Shown here: piece after piece, positions 20,584-30,191 of the stretch
How positions within the stretch are numbered: position 1 is the stretch's first letter
How the letters are laid out: every line of letters starts with the position of its first letter
Origin: Pirellulales bacterium
GTDB lineage: Bacteria; Planctomycetota; Planctomycetia; Pirellulales; JANQPP01
Direction: 5' to 3'
Assembly: GCA_028289405.1 (NCBI GenBank)
Contig: JANQPP010000190.1
Coordinates: forward strand, 20,937-84,936
Length of the DNA stretch: 64,000 bases
Notes under the pieces: generated by a model
Told to the model about the DNA's origin: nothing
Seen by the model: only the letters and a program-made list of their open reading frames with translations
Database searches by the model: none
Made by a program: the position numbers and the translations under genes

Positions 20584-20829
20584 CTAACCGCCGCTAACGG
20601 GAGGAATACAAGCCAACTCGGCCCCTTCTGGAACCACGGCTTCAGGCGCCGCGAATTCCTGATTCAAGGCCACTTGCGTGCGGGCCAACACTTCCCGCAC
20701 GGATGGATAGCGCTCGGCGAGCGTATGTTTCATTTGGGCCACCGTCGTGCCGGGAGGCAAATCCAATTCGACACATGCTTCTCCCATCATTTCCTTCAAC
20801 GCGGCAAACATCTGGACGCGAACTTTCAC
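20584..20829 (-). CDS. moaD: Molybdopterin synthase sulfur carrier subunit
   Basis: Ubiquitin-fold length 81 aa, ACIPPVSGG C-terminal GG; GTG start overlaps the upstream TGA stop. Confidence 0.92.
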   Translation of the reverse strand: MKVRVQMFAALKEMMGEACVELDLPPGTTVAQMKHTLAERYPSVREVLARTQVALNQEFAAPEAVVPEGAELACIPPVSGG

Positions 20830-23762
20830 GTGATCGTTAACTCTTGGCTACGCGTGGTGAGCAGGGACGCCAGTTCTGGTTTTAGCCCGTAAGACAGGGC
20901 AAGTAACTTCAGGGGATGGATGGTCGGTTTCGAGGTCCCTTGCTCCATCTGGATCTTGCACGCGGTGCATTCGGTAGTTCCGACCTGGACGGAGGGTTGC
21001 CGTAACTCGGAGATTAGCCCCCAGCCAGCCCGGAGGCTGGTACGATAATTTTCACGTTTCAATCCAAACACGCCCGCCATCCCGGAACAGCCCTTTTCAA
21101 TCCGATTCACGCGTAGTTCGGGGATGAGCCGTAACAAACCCTCTCCCGGTACTCCCGACCCCAACGCCCTGACGTGGCAAGGCAGATGATAGCCGGCTAC
21201 CAGATTGAGCGGCCTCAAATCCCGTGACAGTTTTCCGTTTTGGTGAAGCCGCCAAAGATACGTACACGCCTCGGTGGTGTGCTCCGCGACTAACCGGGCT
21301 TCCTGATCACCGAGCAACTGAGGGTATTCGTGCTTCAGGCATATCGCCGCCGAAGGTTCCGAGACGATAATATCATAACCTTGCCGCACGGCGTCAGCCA
21401 ATAATGCCACGTTCTTGGCGGCCATCTTACGGGCTGGTTCGACCAACCCTTGGGAAATCATGGACATTCCCGAGGGAAGCTGTTTCGGATGGACATACAC
21501 CGCGATGCCGTGGTGTTCCAAAATGGAAACCAAGGATTCGGCCAGCGGCGGGTCGAAGTAGTTGGCCTGCAAGTCGAGGAAGTAGAGAACTTTGCTTCCG
21601 CTCCGCCGGGTGGGCCGCGTCAAACGTTGCCGCGCCGCGAGGCTCAGATAACTGCGATTGGCGAATCGAGGGAGCTTCCGCGCCGGCGCGAGCCATAGCA
21701 GCCTGCCCAAGGCCAGCCGCCCGATACGGTGGCCGATCAGCCAATTGCTGAGCGAGGGCAATTGGCTTCCCCAAGCAGATAACAGATCGAGCCGTGCCAG
21801 CAGCCAATCACTAAAGGACAATCCGTGCGTTGCCACGTAGGCGGCTTTGGCTTCCAACATGAGCTTGGGAATGTTCACGCCCGCCGGACACTCGACCCGG
21901 CACATGTGACAGTGGACGCATAAATCCGCCACATTTTTCATCTCGCCTTGGGAAACCACATCCGGTTCCAGCCGCCCCGATAGAATCCCCCGCATCAAAT
22001 TCGCTTTGGCACGGGGAGACGCTTCCTCGGCGGATGTGATGTGGAAAACAGGGCACATACGGGCGTCCCCTTTCTGCACCCGGCAGGTTCCACAGCCATT
22101 GCAACTCTGCGTGGAGTCGGCAAGTTCCCGGGAATCCCAATGGAGTTGCAACGAGATCTTTGGAGTGGTTTCCCCGTTCCGATCCGGCGGCATCCGTAGC
22201 GACATTTCTAGTGGCCGTGCCGTGTCACTGACGACTTTCCCGGGATTCAAAATATTGTGTGGATCAAAGATCCGTTTGATTTCCCGAAACGTTTCAAATA
22301 AGGGACCATATTGTTTTTGCAGAAACCGCGTGCGGCTCAGCCCGTCGCCGTGTTCTCCGCTAATCGTTCCGCCGCTTTGAAGTACGATCGAGTACAATTC
22401 CTCCGCCAGATTTTGGGCCGAGGTGACTTCCTCCGGACGGGACAAATCGACCATCGGGCGAAGATGGATTTGGCCGTGTCCCGCATGGGCAAATAAGGTG
22501 GCGATGATCTGCCGCCGTTTCAGCAAATTTTGGACATCGACCAAAAATTCCGGAAGGGCTTCCGGCGGCACGGCCACGTCCTCCACGAAAGGAACGGGCC
22601 GGGAAAATCCCTTCATGCCATGCAGCACCGCCACCACCCGGCGGGCCAACTGCCAATAAAGTTCCACCTCCTCCGGTTCCATGGTATGGCGTGTCTCGAA
22701 TGACCCTTCGGACCGGCGAACACAATCCGTGATCTCCCACAGTGTGTCCCGCAAAGCCAGGGGATCGTCTCCCTGAATCTCCACCATGAGCGCCGCTTCC
22801 GCGCCGTTGGGAATCACGATGTGGTAAAGAGGTTCGGCTTCCATGGCCAAACGGAGATGCCGGCGGTCGATCAGGTCGCACGCCGAGGGGCCAAAGGAAA
22901 CCACCGCTTGCACGGCCTGAGCTGCCTTTTCCAGGCGATCGAAAAACAACAGAGCCACACCACGCCGCGATGACACACGCTGCAAACCCACTTCGATTTC
23001 CGTGATCAGGGCCAACGTGCCTTCGGACCCGCAGAGAAGTTTGGGCAAGTCGATCCATTCGCCATCCAGCACGCCGTCCAACTGGTAGCCCGCCGTGTTC
23101 ACCAGGGATCGTGGCCGATGCCGCAGCCAATCCTCGGAGGATCTTTCGAGGGTGGATTTGACCTTCCCTCCCAATTCCCGCCGTAAAGTAGCGTCCGTGG
23201 AATTTCCCTGGATATCGGAGACCTTTTCCCGGCGTAACCGAAGCCGGCGGCCAGATGCCAGAACGACTTCCAATCCCCGAACATGGTGACGTGCCGACCC
23301 ATATTTCAACCAGCGGCTGCCGGAAGCATCGACCGAAACCACGCCTCCCATGGTGGTGACCGGACTCATGGCCGGGTCGGGGCCGAAAATTTTCCCTTGG
23401 GGAGCCAGTTGGCGGTTGAGGTGGGCATGGACCACGCCTGGCTGGACCCGTGCCGTGTCGCCACTCACGCCCACGACGCGCCGCATGTATTTGGAAAAAT
23501 CGATCACCAGGCCGGTGCCCAGCGATCCTCCGGCCAACCCGGTGCCGGCCCCGCGGGCATGGAGTGGAATCTGGTGCTCGGCGGCGTACTGCACGCAAGA
23601 GACAACATCCGCCGCGTGTCGGGGCCGGACCACGCCCAGGGGTGGAACCTCGTGGAGGCTCGCGTCGGTGGAATACATCTGCATGAAGACGTCGTCGCAG
23701 CGAATATCCCCCGCCAGCAGGCCCCGCAGATCATCCTGGATTTTTTGTCGATCGGGATCCAT
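20826..23762 (-). CDS. FAD-binding / Fe-S oxidoreductase fusion (GlcD + GlcF-like, YdiJ type)
   Basis: FAD_binding_4 motif PLHARGAGTGLAGGSLGTGLVIDFSKYMRRV, GTISGEHGDGLSR, two 4Fe-4S motifs (CNGCGTCRVQKGDARMCP, CVHCHMCRVECPAGVNIP), C-term CCG-like CSGMAG / CTACKIQ. Confidence 0.93.
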   Translation of the reverse strand: MDPDRQKIQDDLRGLLAGDIRCDDVFMQMYSTDASLHEVPPLGVVRPRHAADVVSCVQYAAEHQIPLHARGAGTGLAGGSLGTGLVIDFSKYMRRVVGVSGDTARVQPGVVHAHLNRQLAPQGKIFGPDPAMSPVTTMGGVVSVDASGSRWLKYGSARHHVRGLEVVLASGRRLRLRREKVSDIQGNSTDATLRRELGGKVKSTLERSSEDWLRHRPRSLVNTAGYQLDGVLDGEWIDLPKLLCGSEGTLALITEIEVGLQRVSSRRGVALLFFDRLEKAAQAVQAVVSFGPSACDLIDRRHLRLAMEAEPLYHIVIPNGAEAALMVEIQGDDPLALRDTLWEITDCVRRSEGSFETRHTMEPEEVELYWQLARRVVAVLHGMKGFSRPVPFVEDVAVPPEALPEFLVDVQNLLKRRQIIATLFAHAGHGQIHLRPMVDLSRPEEVTSAQNLAEELYSIVLQSGGTISGEHGDGLSRTRFLQKQYGPLFETFREIKRIFDPHNILNPGKVVSDTARPLEMSLRMPPDRNGETTPKISLQLHWDSRELADSTQSCNGCGTCRVQKGDARMCPVFHITSAEEASPRAKANLMRGILSGRLEPDVVSQGEMKNVADLCVHCHMCRVECPAGVNIPKLMLEAKAAYVATHGLSFSDWLLARLDLLSAWGSQLPSLSNWLIGHRIGRLALGRLLWLAPARKLPRFANRSYLSLAARQRLTRPTRRSGSKVLYFLDLQANYFDPPLAESLVSILEHHGIAVYVHPKQLPSGMSMISQGLVEPARKMAAKNVALLADAVRQGYDIIVSEPSAAICLKHEYPQLLGDQEARLVAEHTTEACTYLWRLHQNGKLSRDLRPLNLVAGYHLPCHVRALGSGVPGEGLLRLIPELRVNRIEKGCSGMAGVFGLKRENYRTSLRAGWGLISELRQPSVQVGTTECTACKIQMEQGTSKPTIHPLKLLALSYGLKPELASLLTTRSQELTIT

Positions 23763-23922
23763 GCTTTTGCCGCAATACGAGGCATGATCGCACGATAACG
23801 CTTAGGCCGTTTCGCCAGTTGGGGCTTGCTACTCTCTAGAAATCGAATAGCGCCTCGCCGTGGCAGCCCATTCACCAGGCAACGGAGTTCCAACGTTCAG
23901 AGTGGTCCGGCGTCCAACACCG

Positions 23923-24399
23923 TCACGTGGAACGCTTCGTGGACAAGCGGGCAGCTTCTTGGCGATACTTTTCATGCGTTGACAGGTCAAATGGCCGGTG
24001 CTCTTCTTTGTCTTCGACAAATCGGTACGCGGCACTACATCGATAGCACACCAGCGCTTCTCCCATGGAGAAATACAGCAACACATCGACAAGTGCCGTG
24101 GCTGCTAGGATACCAAAGGCCAAATAGATGCGGTATTGGAGCCAGGCGATCATGCTGGCCAGCAGCGCCACCACGACCAAGCCCACACCCACTCGCTGCG
24201 GAAAGTCTTTCCGCACGAATAGATCCGGGCTTTGACAGACCAGGCAACGACGCAGTCTCTCTCCTTCCAGCGATCCCGGTGAAATCTGAATCTCTTGTCC
24301 GCAGTTGGGACACGGCAGCGCTTTGGTGGCTGCGGAAACGTCGAGCCGTTGGGCGTGTTCGCATGCAGGGCAGGCGAAAGTCACGTTAACATCACGCAT
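23923..24399 (-). CDS. Zinc-ribbon membrane protein
   Basis: MRDVNVTFACPACEHAQRL...LPCPNCGQEIQI...CLVCQSPD, two TM segments, CYRCSAAYRF; listed ORF to 25137 is an over-extension into the upstream gene. Confidence 0.7.
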   Translation of the reverse strand: MRDVNVTFACPACEHAQRLDVSAATKALPCPNCGQEIQISPGSLEGERLRRCLVCQSPDLFVRKDFPQRVGVGLVVVALLASMIAWLQYRIYLAFGILAATALVDVLLYFSMGEALVCYRCSAAYRFVEDKEEHRPFDLSTHEKYRQEAARLSTKRST

Positions 24400-24500
24400 C
24401 GCGGAAAACCGCCTTTTTTGCCATCGAAAAATTCGGAAAGATGCAGCCAGAATGTGCCGCCTGAAGCAAGCACGAAACGTGGCCTCCCGAAAATTACTGC

Positions 24501-25247
24501 TCACGCGGCAAGCACACTGCCCGCCAGTTCTCCCAAAAACGTAAAGATGACCCCCACGTAGAGTACTCCCGTGGCACTTTGTGTGTTGGGGATGCGCAAA
24601 ATCCGCCATACGAAGAAGGCCACCCCAGCGGTCCCCAGCAGGCCCGCTCCCCAGCGAACCGCCAACAGCAGGGCATCGAAGAATCCAACTTGAATTCCTA
24701 CGGAGAGATTCGGCCAGGTTTCGCCCGCCGCGGTCACGCTTCTCGCGACGACGGCAAACGCCATCAGCAGCACGAGCCGCTTGAGCGGTCTCAGATTCAT
24801 CCCCGGCGAATTCAGATACCAGTGTCCCAGGAACATCGCTGCCAGCGTACTCCCCAACAGCAAGCCGCCAGTGACGTGCGCCGCGGCCGCGAGCCACGCC
24901 TCCGTCGTTGTAAACGACATCGAACTGTTGCCCGGAATCTGCATCAGCGTGAACAGGGAAAACACGGAGATGGCAGCCAACAATTTTCGACCGGCTCCCG
25001 CGATCTCGTAGAGCCATACCGCCGATGCCACGTAACTCAAAACCGAGAGGACCAATGCCCAGGGCCAGAAGAGCAGGTCCGGAAAACCCCAGGCCACCAT
25101 CCCCAGCAATACGGCGATGCCGAGCAAGACATAGCAATGCACGCGAAAGTAACCGGCGGGCACTTGATCCGCTGGCACGAGCGCCATGGCCAAACTCAAC
25201 CCCAACAGCACTCGCAAGGCAAATTCAATCAGGATTTCCAATCCCAC
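24501..25247 (-). CDS. Polytopic integral membrane protein of unknown function
   Basis: 248 aa with multiple hydrophobic segments (ALRVLLGLSLAMALVPA, YVLLGIAVLLGMVAWGF, etc.). Confidence 0.7.
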   Translation of the reverse strand: MGLEILIEFALRVLLGLSLAMALVPADQVPAGYFRVHCYVLLGIAVLLGMVAWGFPDLLFWPWALVLSVLSYVASAVWLYEIAGAGRKLLAAISVFSLFTLMQIPGNSSMSFTTTEAWLAAAAHVTGGLLLGSTLAAMFLGHWYLNSPGMNLRPLKRLVLLMAFAVVARSVTAAGETWPNLSVGIQVGFFDALLLAVRWGAGLLGTAGVAFFVWRILRIPNTQSATGVLYVGVIFTFLGELAGSVLAA

Positions 25248-25306
25248 CTTTACCGCCGTTTTCCGCTACTAAGATCAGTTTTTTTGTCACCGAGAAACTA
25301 CAGCCG

Positions 25307-25951
25307 CTAGATCGAGCGTTTGTTCCCATAAATGAGGTTCATTACCTCGGAGCGGCTCGAAAGGTGCGAACGGAAGAGTCCCTTCATGGCGGAAGTGACA
25401 CAAAGGCTGCCCGGCTTGCGGATTCCGCGAATGGTCATGCAAGTATGTTCCGCCTCGATCACCACGGCCACGCCCTTGGCATGCAACTCTTCCACCAACG
25501 CCGTGGCGATCGTCTCGGTCATCCGCTCCTGGACTTGGGGACGGCGGCTCACGACCTCCACCACGCGGCCCAGCTTGCTTAGCCCCACCACGCGGCCATT
25601 GGGCACATAGGCGATGTGCGCCTTGCCCAAAAAAGGGAGCATATGGTGTTCACACATGCTATGAAAGCTGATGTCCTTTACGAGCACCATTTCGTCATAT
25701 TCTTCCGTGAAGAACTTCTGCAAGTGTGTCCGGGGCTCCTGCCGGAGTCCAGAAAACATCTCCGCGTACATCCGAGCTACCCGGGCGGGCGTCTCCAAGA
25801 GTCCTTCCCGGTCGGGATCCTCGCCCACGGCGAGCAAAATCTCACGCACGGCCCGTTCGATGCGGGCATGATCTACTTCGAAAGAAGCTGCCTCATCCGC
25901 AGCTTCCCGAGAACAAGCTTCGATATCTACAGCCATCGCACCATCAATCAT
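25307..25951 (-). CDS. folE: GTP cyclohydrolase I
   Basis: [81 protein letters not shown]. Confidence 0.96.
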   Translation of the reverse strand: MIDGAMAVDIEACSREAADEAASFEVDHARIERAVREILLAVGEDPDREGLLETPARVARMYAEMFSGLRQEPRTHLQKFFTEEYDEMVLVKDISFHSMCEHHMLPFLGKAHIAYVPNGRVVGLSKLGRVVEVVSRRPQVQERMTETIATALVEELHAKGVAVVIEAEHTCMTIRGIRKPGSLCVTSAMKGLFRSHLSSRSEVMNLIYGNKRSI

Positions 25952-26108
25952 CTTTTGCAGGGAGCAGAAAAGCGCGCCGCATTGTTCAACCGTTTCTCCA
26001 GAGAACGGCTTCGTGATGTCTTTTACGACGTATCATTTGTGGCAACCATCGGAAGGCCCCCATTTTGAGATACCTTCCCGTCGCTTATTATTTCCGTTCG
26101 CGGACGAA

Positions 26109-26918
26109 ATGGCGAGCCGCTGGACACGACTTTCCGAGAATTCGCATCTTTCCTGTTTCGTTTTCAGCCGCAATCTCGTGATATTTCGCCTGGTTAGCTA
26201 CAACATCCACAAAGGGATCGGCGGCGTTGACCGCCGCTATCGCCCCGACCGGATCATCGAGACGCTGCGTCACTACGCTGGCGATGTAGTCCTCCTACAA
26301 GAGGTCGACGATGGTGTGCCCCGGTCACGGCACCACCGGCAGGTGGATTATCTGGGCGATGCCCTGGAAATGCCCCATCGGGCGTATCAGCGTAACGTCA
26401 AATTGCGACATGGCCATTACGGCAACGCGATTCTGAGCCGCTGGCCCTTGCATGAGATCCATGAAATCGATCTCACAATCCGCTGGAAGAAACGCCGCGG
26501 CGCCCTGGTGGTCCGGCTCGACCTCTCCGAGCGGCGTGCCGCTTGCAGTTTGAATATTGTGAACGTGCATCTCGGGCTCGCGGGTTTCGAGCGGGCTATT
26601 CAGATTCGCCGGATCCTCGCCGACATGGCGCTAGAGCGATTGGCCGAAAAAGGACCGCTGATCGTAGCGGGCGATTTCAATGATGGCGGAGACCGGCTCG
26701 GGACCCGCTGGCTCCTGCCTGCCGGCTTCGAGGCAGGCTTGGGGAAGGTCCGCACGTTTCCCGCCGTGCTGCCGGTGCGGCCCTTGGACCGCATCTTCTA
26801 CCGTGGCGACCTGCGGCTGCTGCGCGGCTTCGCCGGACATACCAAACTGGCCCGCCAAGCGTCCGACCATCTCCCCGTGGTGGCCGAATTCGAGTTACCT
26901 CCCCATCGACACCACTGA
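26109..26918 (+). CDS. Endonuclease/exonuclease/phosphatase family protein
   Basis: RLVSYNIHKGIGGVD, VVLLQEVDDG, GNAILSRWPL, LIVAGDFNDGGD, ASDHLPVVAEF. Start uncertain (ORF opens at 26013). Confidence 0.88.
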   Translation: MASRWTRLSENSHLSCFVFSRNLVIFRLVSYNIHKGIGGVDRRYRPDRIIETLRHYAGDVVLLQEVDDGVPRSRHHRQVDYLGDALEMPHRAYQRNVKLRHGHYGNAILSRWPLHEIHEIDLTIRWKKRRGALVVRLDLSERRAACSLNIVNVHLGLAGFERAIQIRRILADMALERLAEKGPLIVAGDFNDGGDRLGTRWLLPAGFEAGLGKVRTFPAVLPVRPLDRIFYRGDLRLLRGFAGHTKLARQASDHLPVVAEFELPPHRHH

Positions 26919-26934
26919 GAGAAATATCTCGGGA

Positions 26935-28203
26935 TCACAACGTGGTGACCCGTCGGGCACGGGCGACGTAATCCGGATCAATCGAAATGCCAAAACCCGG
27001 CCCGCTGGGCACGCGGATCACTCCGTTTTCGCATTGCAGCGAGGACGTATCGCAGTGCATGGGAATCGAGTTCGTTCCTTTGAATTCTTGGTGCGGCCCC
27101 GGATTGGGAATGTAGGACGCGAAATGCACCACGTGGAGATAGCCCAACCCCGAACCGGACATGTGCACCGTGCAAGGCATGCCCGCCGCTTCCGCCATCC
27201 GGGCTACTCGCGTGCAGCGGAGATATCCTCCGAAGTAGTGCAGATCGGGTTGCACCACATCAACCGCCCGATTCTCGATCGCCCAGCGGAATCGCCGCAG
27301 GCTGAATTCCTGCTCCCCGCCGGCGACCGGAATTTCCAGTTCGTCGGCCACTTGCTTGGTTTCCCAAAGATGATCAAAGGGGCAAGGCTCTTCAAAAAAT
27401 CCGTATTCGTATTCTTCCATCATCCGGCCCAAACGCACGGCGTGAGGCACGTCGTAAGAACTGTTCGAATCGGCGTAGAGCGTCATGTCCGGGCCGAACG
27501 TCTCCCGCACTAGGGGAATCAGCGCCTCGGAACGCCCCGGCAACGAGTCCCGGTTGTTGCTCATCCGCCCGCCGAGGCGAAACTTGATCGCCCCCGCGCC
27601 GGTTTCTTCCACTAACTGCCGCAAGTAGTCGACCTCCTCTTCGGGCCGATTTCCCCGGTTTCCGCTGGCCCGATAGACGGGAATATCGCGCCGGACCACG
27701 CCTCCCAGCAGATTCCCTACCGACTTTCGCGTGACCTGTCCCAGCAGATCCAGAATTGCCATCTCCGCCGCCGCCACGCAGACCCAAAAGGCGAGACCTT
27801 GCAGCTTGTAATTGCTGCGGTGGCGGTATAGCTCTCGCAGGTGATCCTCCAGGTGCCGGGCATCCTTTCCCACGAAAAACGGGGCCACGCGTCGCAAGAA
27901 CAGCGGATAGGTTTCCCGCAACCGCGAGGCATTGGCCACCACGACGCCTTCCGCCCCGTCCCGGGAACGCGCCCTCACCAGAAACTCGGGCGCATGGTGC
28001 AATAAGTCCAAAGATTCGATCACGACCGGAGGCGTGGACGATCCGACGTCGAGTATGGGCCGCTCCATTGCCCGCTGGAGTTCCTCCGCCGAGGGTTTCT
28101 CGGCTCGCGCCGAAACCGCAGTGCCAGCCAGAGCAGCCGCGCCGCCCCCCACCAGCGAACCCAAGAACCCACGCCGCGAAACGTCCGAAAAAAGCTGAGT
28201 CAT
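26935..28203 (-). CDS. Tat-exported mandelate racemase/muconate lactonizing enzyme-like (enolase superfamily)
   Basis: Tat signal SRRGFLGSLVGGGAAALAGTAVSA; GAGAIKFRLGGRM, TLYADSNSSYD, YGFFEEPCPFD, VDVVQPDLHYFGG, CTVHMSGSGLG. Confidence 0.88.
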   Translation of the reverse strand: MTQLFSDVSRRGFLGSLVGGGAAALAGTAVSARAEKPSAEELQRAMERPILDVGSSTPPVVIESLDLLHHAPEFLVRARSRDGAEGVVVANASRLRETYPLFLRRVAPFFVGKDARHLEDHLRELYRHRSNYKLQGLAFWVCVAAAEMAILDLLGQVTRKSVGNLLGGVVRRDIPVYRASGNRGNRPEEEVDYLRQLVEETGAGAIKFRLGGRMSNNRDSLPGRSEALIPLVRETFGPDMTLYADSNSSYDVPHAVRLGRMMEEYEYGFFEEPCPFDHLWETKQVADELEIPVAGGEQEFSLRRFRWAIENRAVDVVQPDLHYFGGYLRCTRVARMAEAAGMPCTVHMSGSGLGYLHVVHFASYIPNPGPHQEFKGTNSIPMHCDTSSLQCENGVIRVPSGPGFGISIDPDYVARARRVTTL

Positions 28204-28387
28204 GTGGCAAACCGCCCCGATATTTTCACAGTGGATGACGACCGAGCCGCGTTAACCCGCTGGCTCGTTTGGATGATGGCCAAGCCGCCCGCGGAAGCCG
28301 ATCATAGCAGAATCGAAGATGGCATTCCCGTCTGAAAACACCGAGCCCTGGGCGGCGTGTTAGGAGCGGGCATGCTACGCAAGGAAC

Positions 28388-28696
28388 TCAATTGAATCCG
28401 GGCAATTCAAACGGCTCAAAACACTCCCAGATCAGCTTTTCATCGGCGTAGAGTCGCATCAGCGCCTCGGGAACGCCATGAATCACGACGACCTCGTCGT
28501 GGAATTCGATGGTTACCATGCAGGTCCGGGTGTCCACCCCGATACCCGTCATTCTCCAGGAGGCGCCCTGGGGCAACTCAAGTTCCTCGCACCAGGGTTC
28601 GATCCACAACTTCAGCGGATCGTCCCGTTCATTGATCATCTCAATCAAGACGATTTCTTCTTGGATCTTCATGGAAGCCCCATCCCCGGTCGTCAC
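28388..28696 (-). CDS. Conserved-looking small hypothetical protein
   Basis: 102 aa, 4-nt overlap with the upstream aminotransferase stop, same strand. Confidence 0.55.
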   Translation of the reverse strand: MTTGDGASMKIQEEIVLIEMINERDDPLKLWIEPWCEELELPQGASWRMTGIGVDTRTCMVTIEFHDEVVVIHGVPEALMRLYADEKLIWECFEPFELPGFN

Positions 28697-29820
28697 GCCG
28701 CGCCCTGCCGGGCTAGGGCGCGGAGGATGTCGATGCCCCGCTTCAGCGTCTCGTCGCAGGCGGCGTAGGAGATGCGGAAGTGCGTGTCTCGGTCGCTGAA
28801 GACTTGCCCGGGAATGACCAGCAGCTCTTTTTCAATGGCGGCTTTCACGAAGCTCTCACCGGTCCCCCAGGGAACGCGGGGAAACAGATAAAACGCCCCG
28901 CCGGGAACGGCAAGTTCGTAGTCCTCCTGGAGCCCCGATATGATCAGATCCCGCTTGCGGCGATACTCGGCCACGTACGGTGCGGGATCCACGTCAAGTG
29001 CCGCCAGTCCGGCCCATTGTGCGGGCTGCGGAGCGCAGACGAACGTGTATTGCTGCAACTTCTGCATGCTCTCGATTACCTCGCGGGGACCGTGCGCGAA
29101 GCCGAGCCGCCAGCCGGTCATGGCGTGGCTCTTGCTGAAGCCGTCGATGACCAGCGTGCGAGGATTGTACGCGAGAGGTGAAATGAACTCCTCGTCGTAC
29201 GTGAAGGGGCGATAAATCTCGTCGCTAATTAGCAGCAGGTCCCGCTCTTGCGCCAGTTCCGCCAAGCCTTGGACTTCTTCCTGCGTGGCGAGAATCCCGG
29301 TGGGATTGCTGGGGCTGTTGAGCAGAATCACCTTCGTGCGGGGCGTGAGCGCGGCCCGCACCTTGTCCAAATCGAGGCGGAATTCGGGATAGGTCTCCAC
29401 CTTCACGCTGGTTCCGCCCGCCATGGCGAACAGCGCCGGGTACATCACGAAATAGGGATCGAAAAAGAGCACTTCGTCACCGGGATCGATGGTGGCCATC
29501 AGCGCCAAAACGAGCCCGCCGCTGGTACCGCTGGTGACCAGCAGTTCGCGATCCTCGCCCGGAACCTCCGGCGCGAGGGTCTCACGCAGGCGGTCCCGAA
29601 GTTCGGGAATCCCCTGCGTGACCGTGTAGCTATTCTGGCCGGATTCGATGGACTCCACGGCAGCACGGCGGACCGGTTCCGGCACGTCGAAATCGGGCTG
29701 GCCAATGGAGAGATTGACGGGATTTTTGAGTGAGCGCGCCAGTTCGAAGACCCGGCGGATGCCGGAAGTTTCAAAGGCGTTAACCCGTTGCGAGAGCCAA
29801 GAGCGTGCCATGGGCGTCAT
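28693..29820 (-). CDS. Aminotransferase class I/II (PLP-dependent)
   Basis: NLSIGQPDFDVPEPVR, NSPSNPTG, LLISDEIYRPFTYD, LVIDGFSKSHAMTGWRLGF, FRISYA. Confidence 0.93.
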   Translation of the reverse strand: MTPMARSWLSQRVNAFETSGIRRVFELARSLKNPVNLSIGQPDFDVPEPVRRAAVESIESGQNSYTVTQGIPELRDRLRETLAPEVPGEDRELLVTSGTSGGLVLALMATIDPGDEVLFFDPYFVMYPALFAMAGGTSVKVETYPEFRLDLDKVRAALTPRTKVILLNSPSNPTGILATQEEVQGLAELAQERDLLLISDEIYRPFTYDEEFISPLAYNPRTLVIDGFSKSHAMTGWRLGFAHGPREVIESMQKLQQYTFVCAPQPAQWAGLAALDVDPAPYVAEYRRKRDLIISGLQEDYELAVPGGAFYLFPRVPWGTGESFVKAAIEKELLVIPGQVFSDRDTHFRISYAACDETLKRGIDILRALARQGAA

Positions 29821-29952
29821 ATCCCAATTGGGGTGGAACGGATCATGGAGAGAAATGGGCGATGCGCGATACACAATCGCCGCGTCCCCTCATGGAGACA
29901 TCCTACCGCAAGCGGCGGTTCGGGTGGATGTTGCTCCGCGCCATGGGCACCG

Positions 29953-30060
29953 CTATTTACGCGAGGTGGACCAAATCAGCAGGTAGAGGGCTACCAAGCC
30001 GCCCGCCGCCATCACGGCCAAGATAATCCATTCCAGCACGCCGACATTGAAACCCAGCAT
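29953..30060 (-). CDS. Candidate 35-aa single-TM microprotein
   Basis: Hand-translated: MLGFNVGVLEWIILAVMAAGGLVALYLLIWSTSRK*; absent from supplied ORF track (below 60 aa cutoff). Confidence 0.5.
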   Translation of the reverse strand: MLGFNVGVLEWIILAVMAAGGLVALYLLIWSTSRK

Positions 30061-30082
30061 TTCAGTACGCCCCGTAAAATCG

Positions 30083-30166
30083 CTATCCTCGGAAGGCCAC
30101 TCGATAGAGAAGATAGAGTATAAGCAAGCCGAGAATTAAACTTTCCGCTACCCCGAGTCCGAACAT
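30083..30166 (-). CDS. Candidate 27-aa single-TM microprotein
   Basis: Hand-translated: MFGLGVAESLILGLLILYLLYRVAFRG*; AGGGAG SD 5-6 nt upstream (tttagggagacaaaATG); starts 25 nt after the helicase stop. Confidence 0.6.
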   Translation of the reverse strand: MFGLGVAESLILGLLILYLLYRVAFRG

Positions 30167-30191
30167 TTTGTCTCCCTAAAGGCGGAGTTCA

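Noticed and set aside
23923-25137. 404-aa ORF as one protein
   Set aside because: Upstream part overlaps the 248-aa membrane protein in another frame; the real gene starts at the ATG at 24399.
30083-30166. 27-aa microprotein as a TatA homolog (MFGLGxxE start)
   Set aside because: Lacks the amphipathic helix and acidic tail of TatA; resemblance limited to the first residues.
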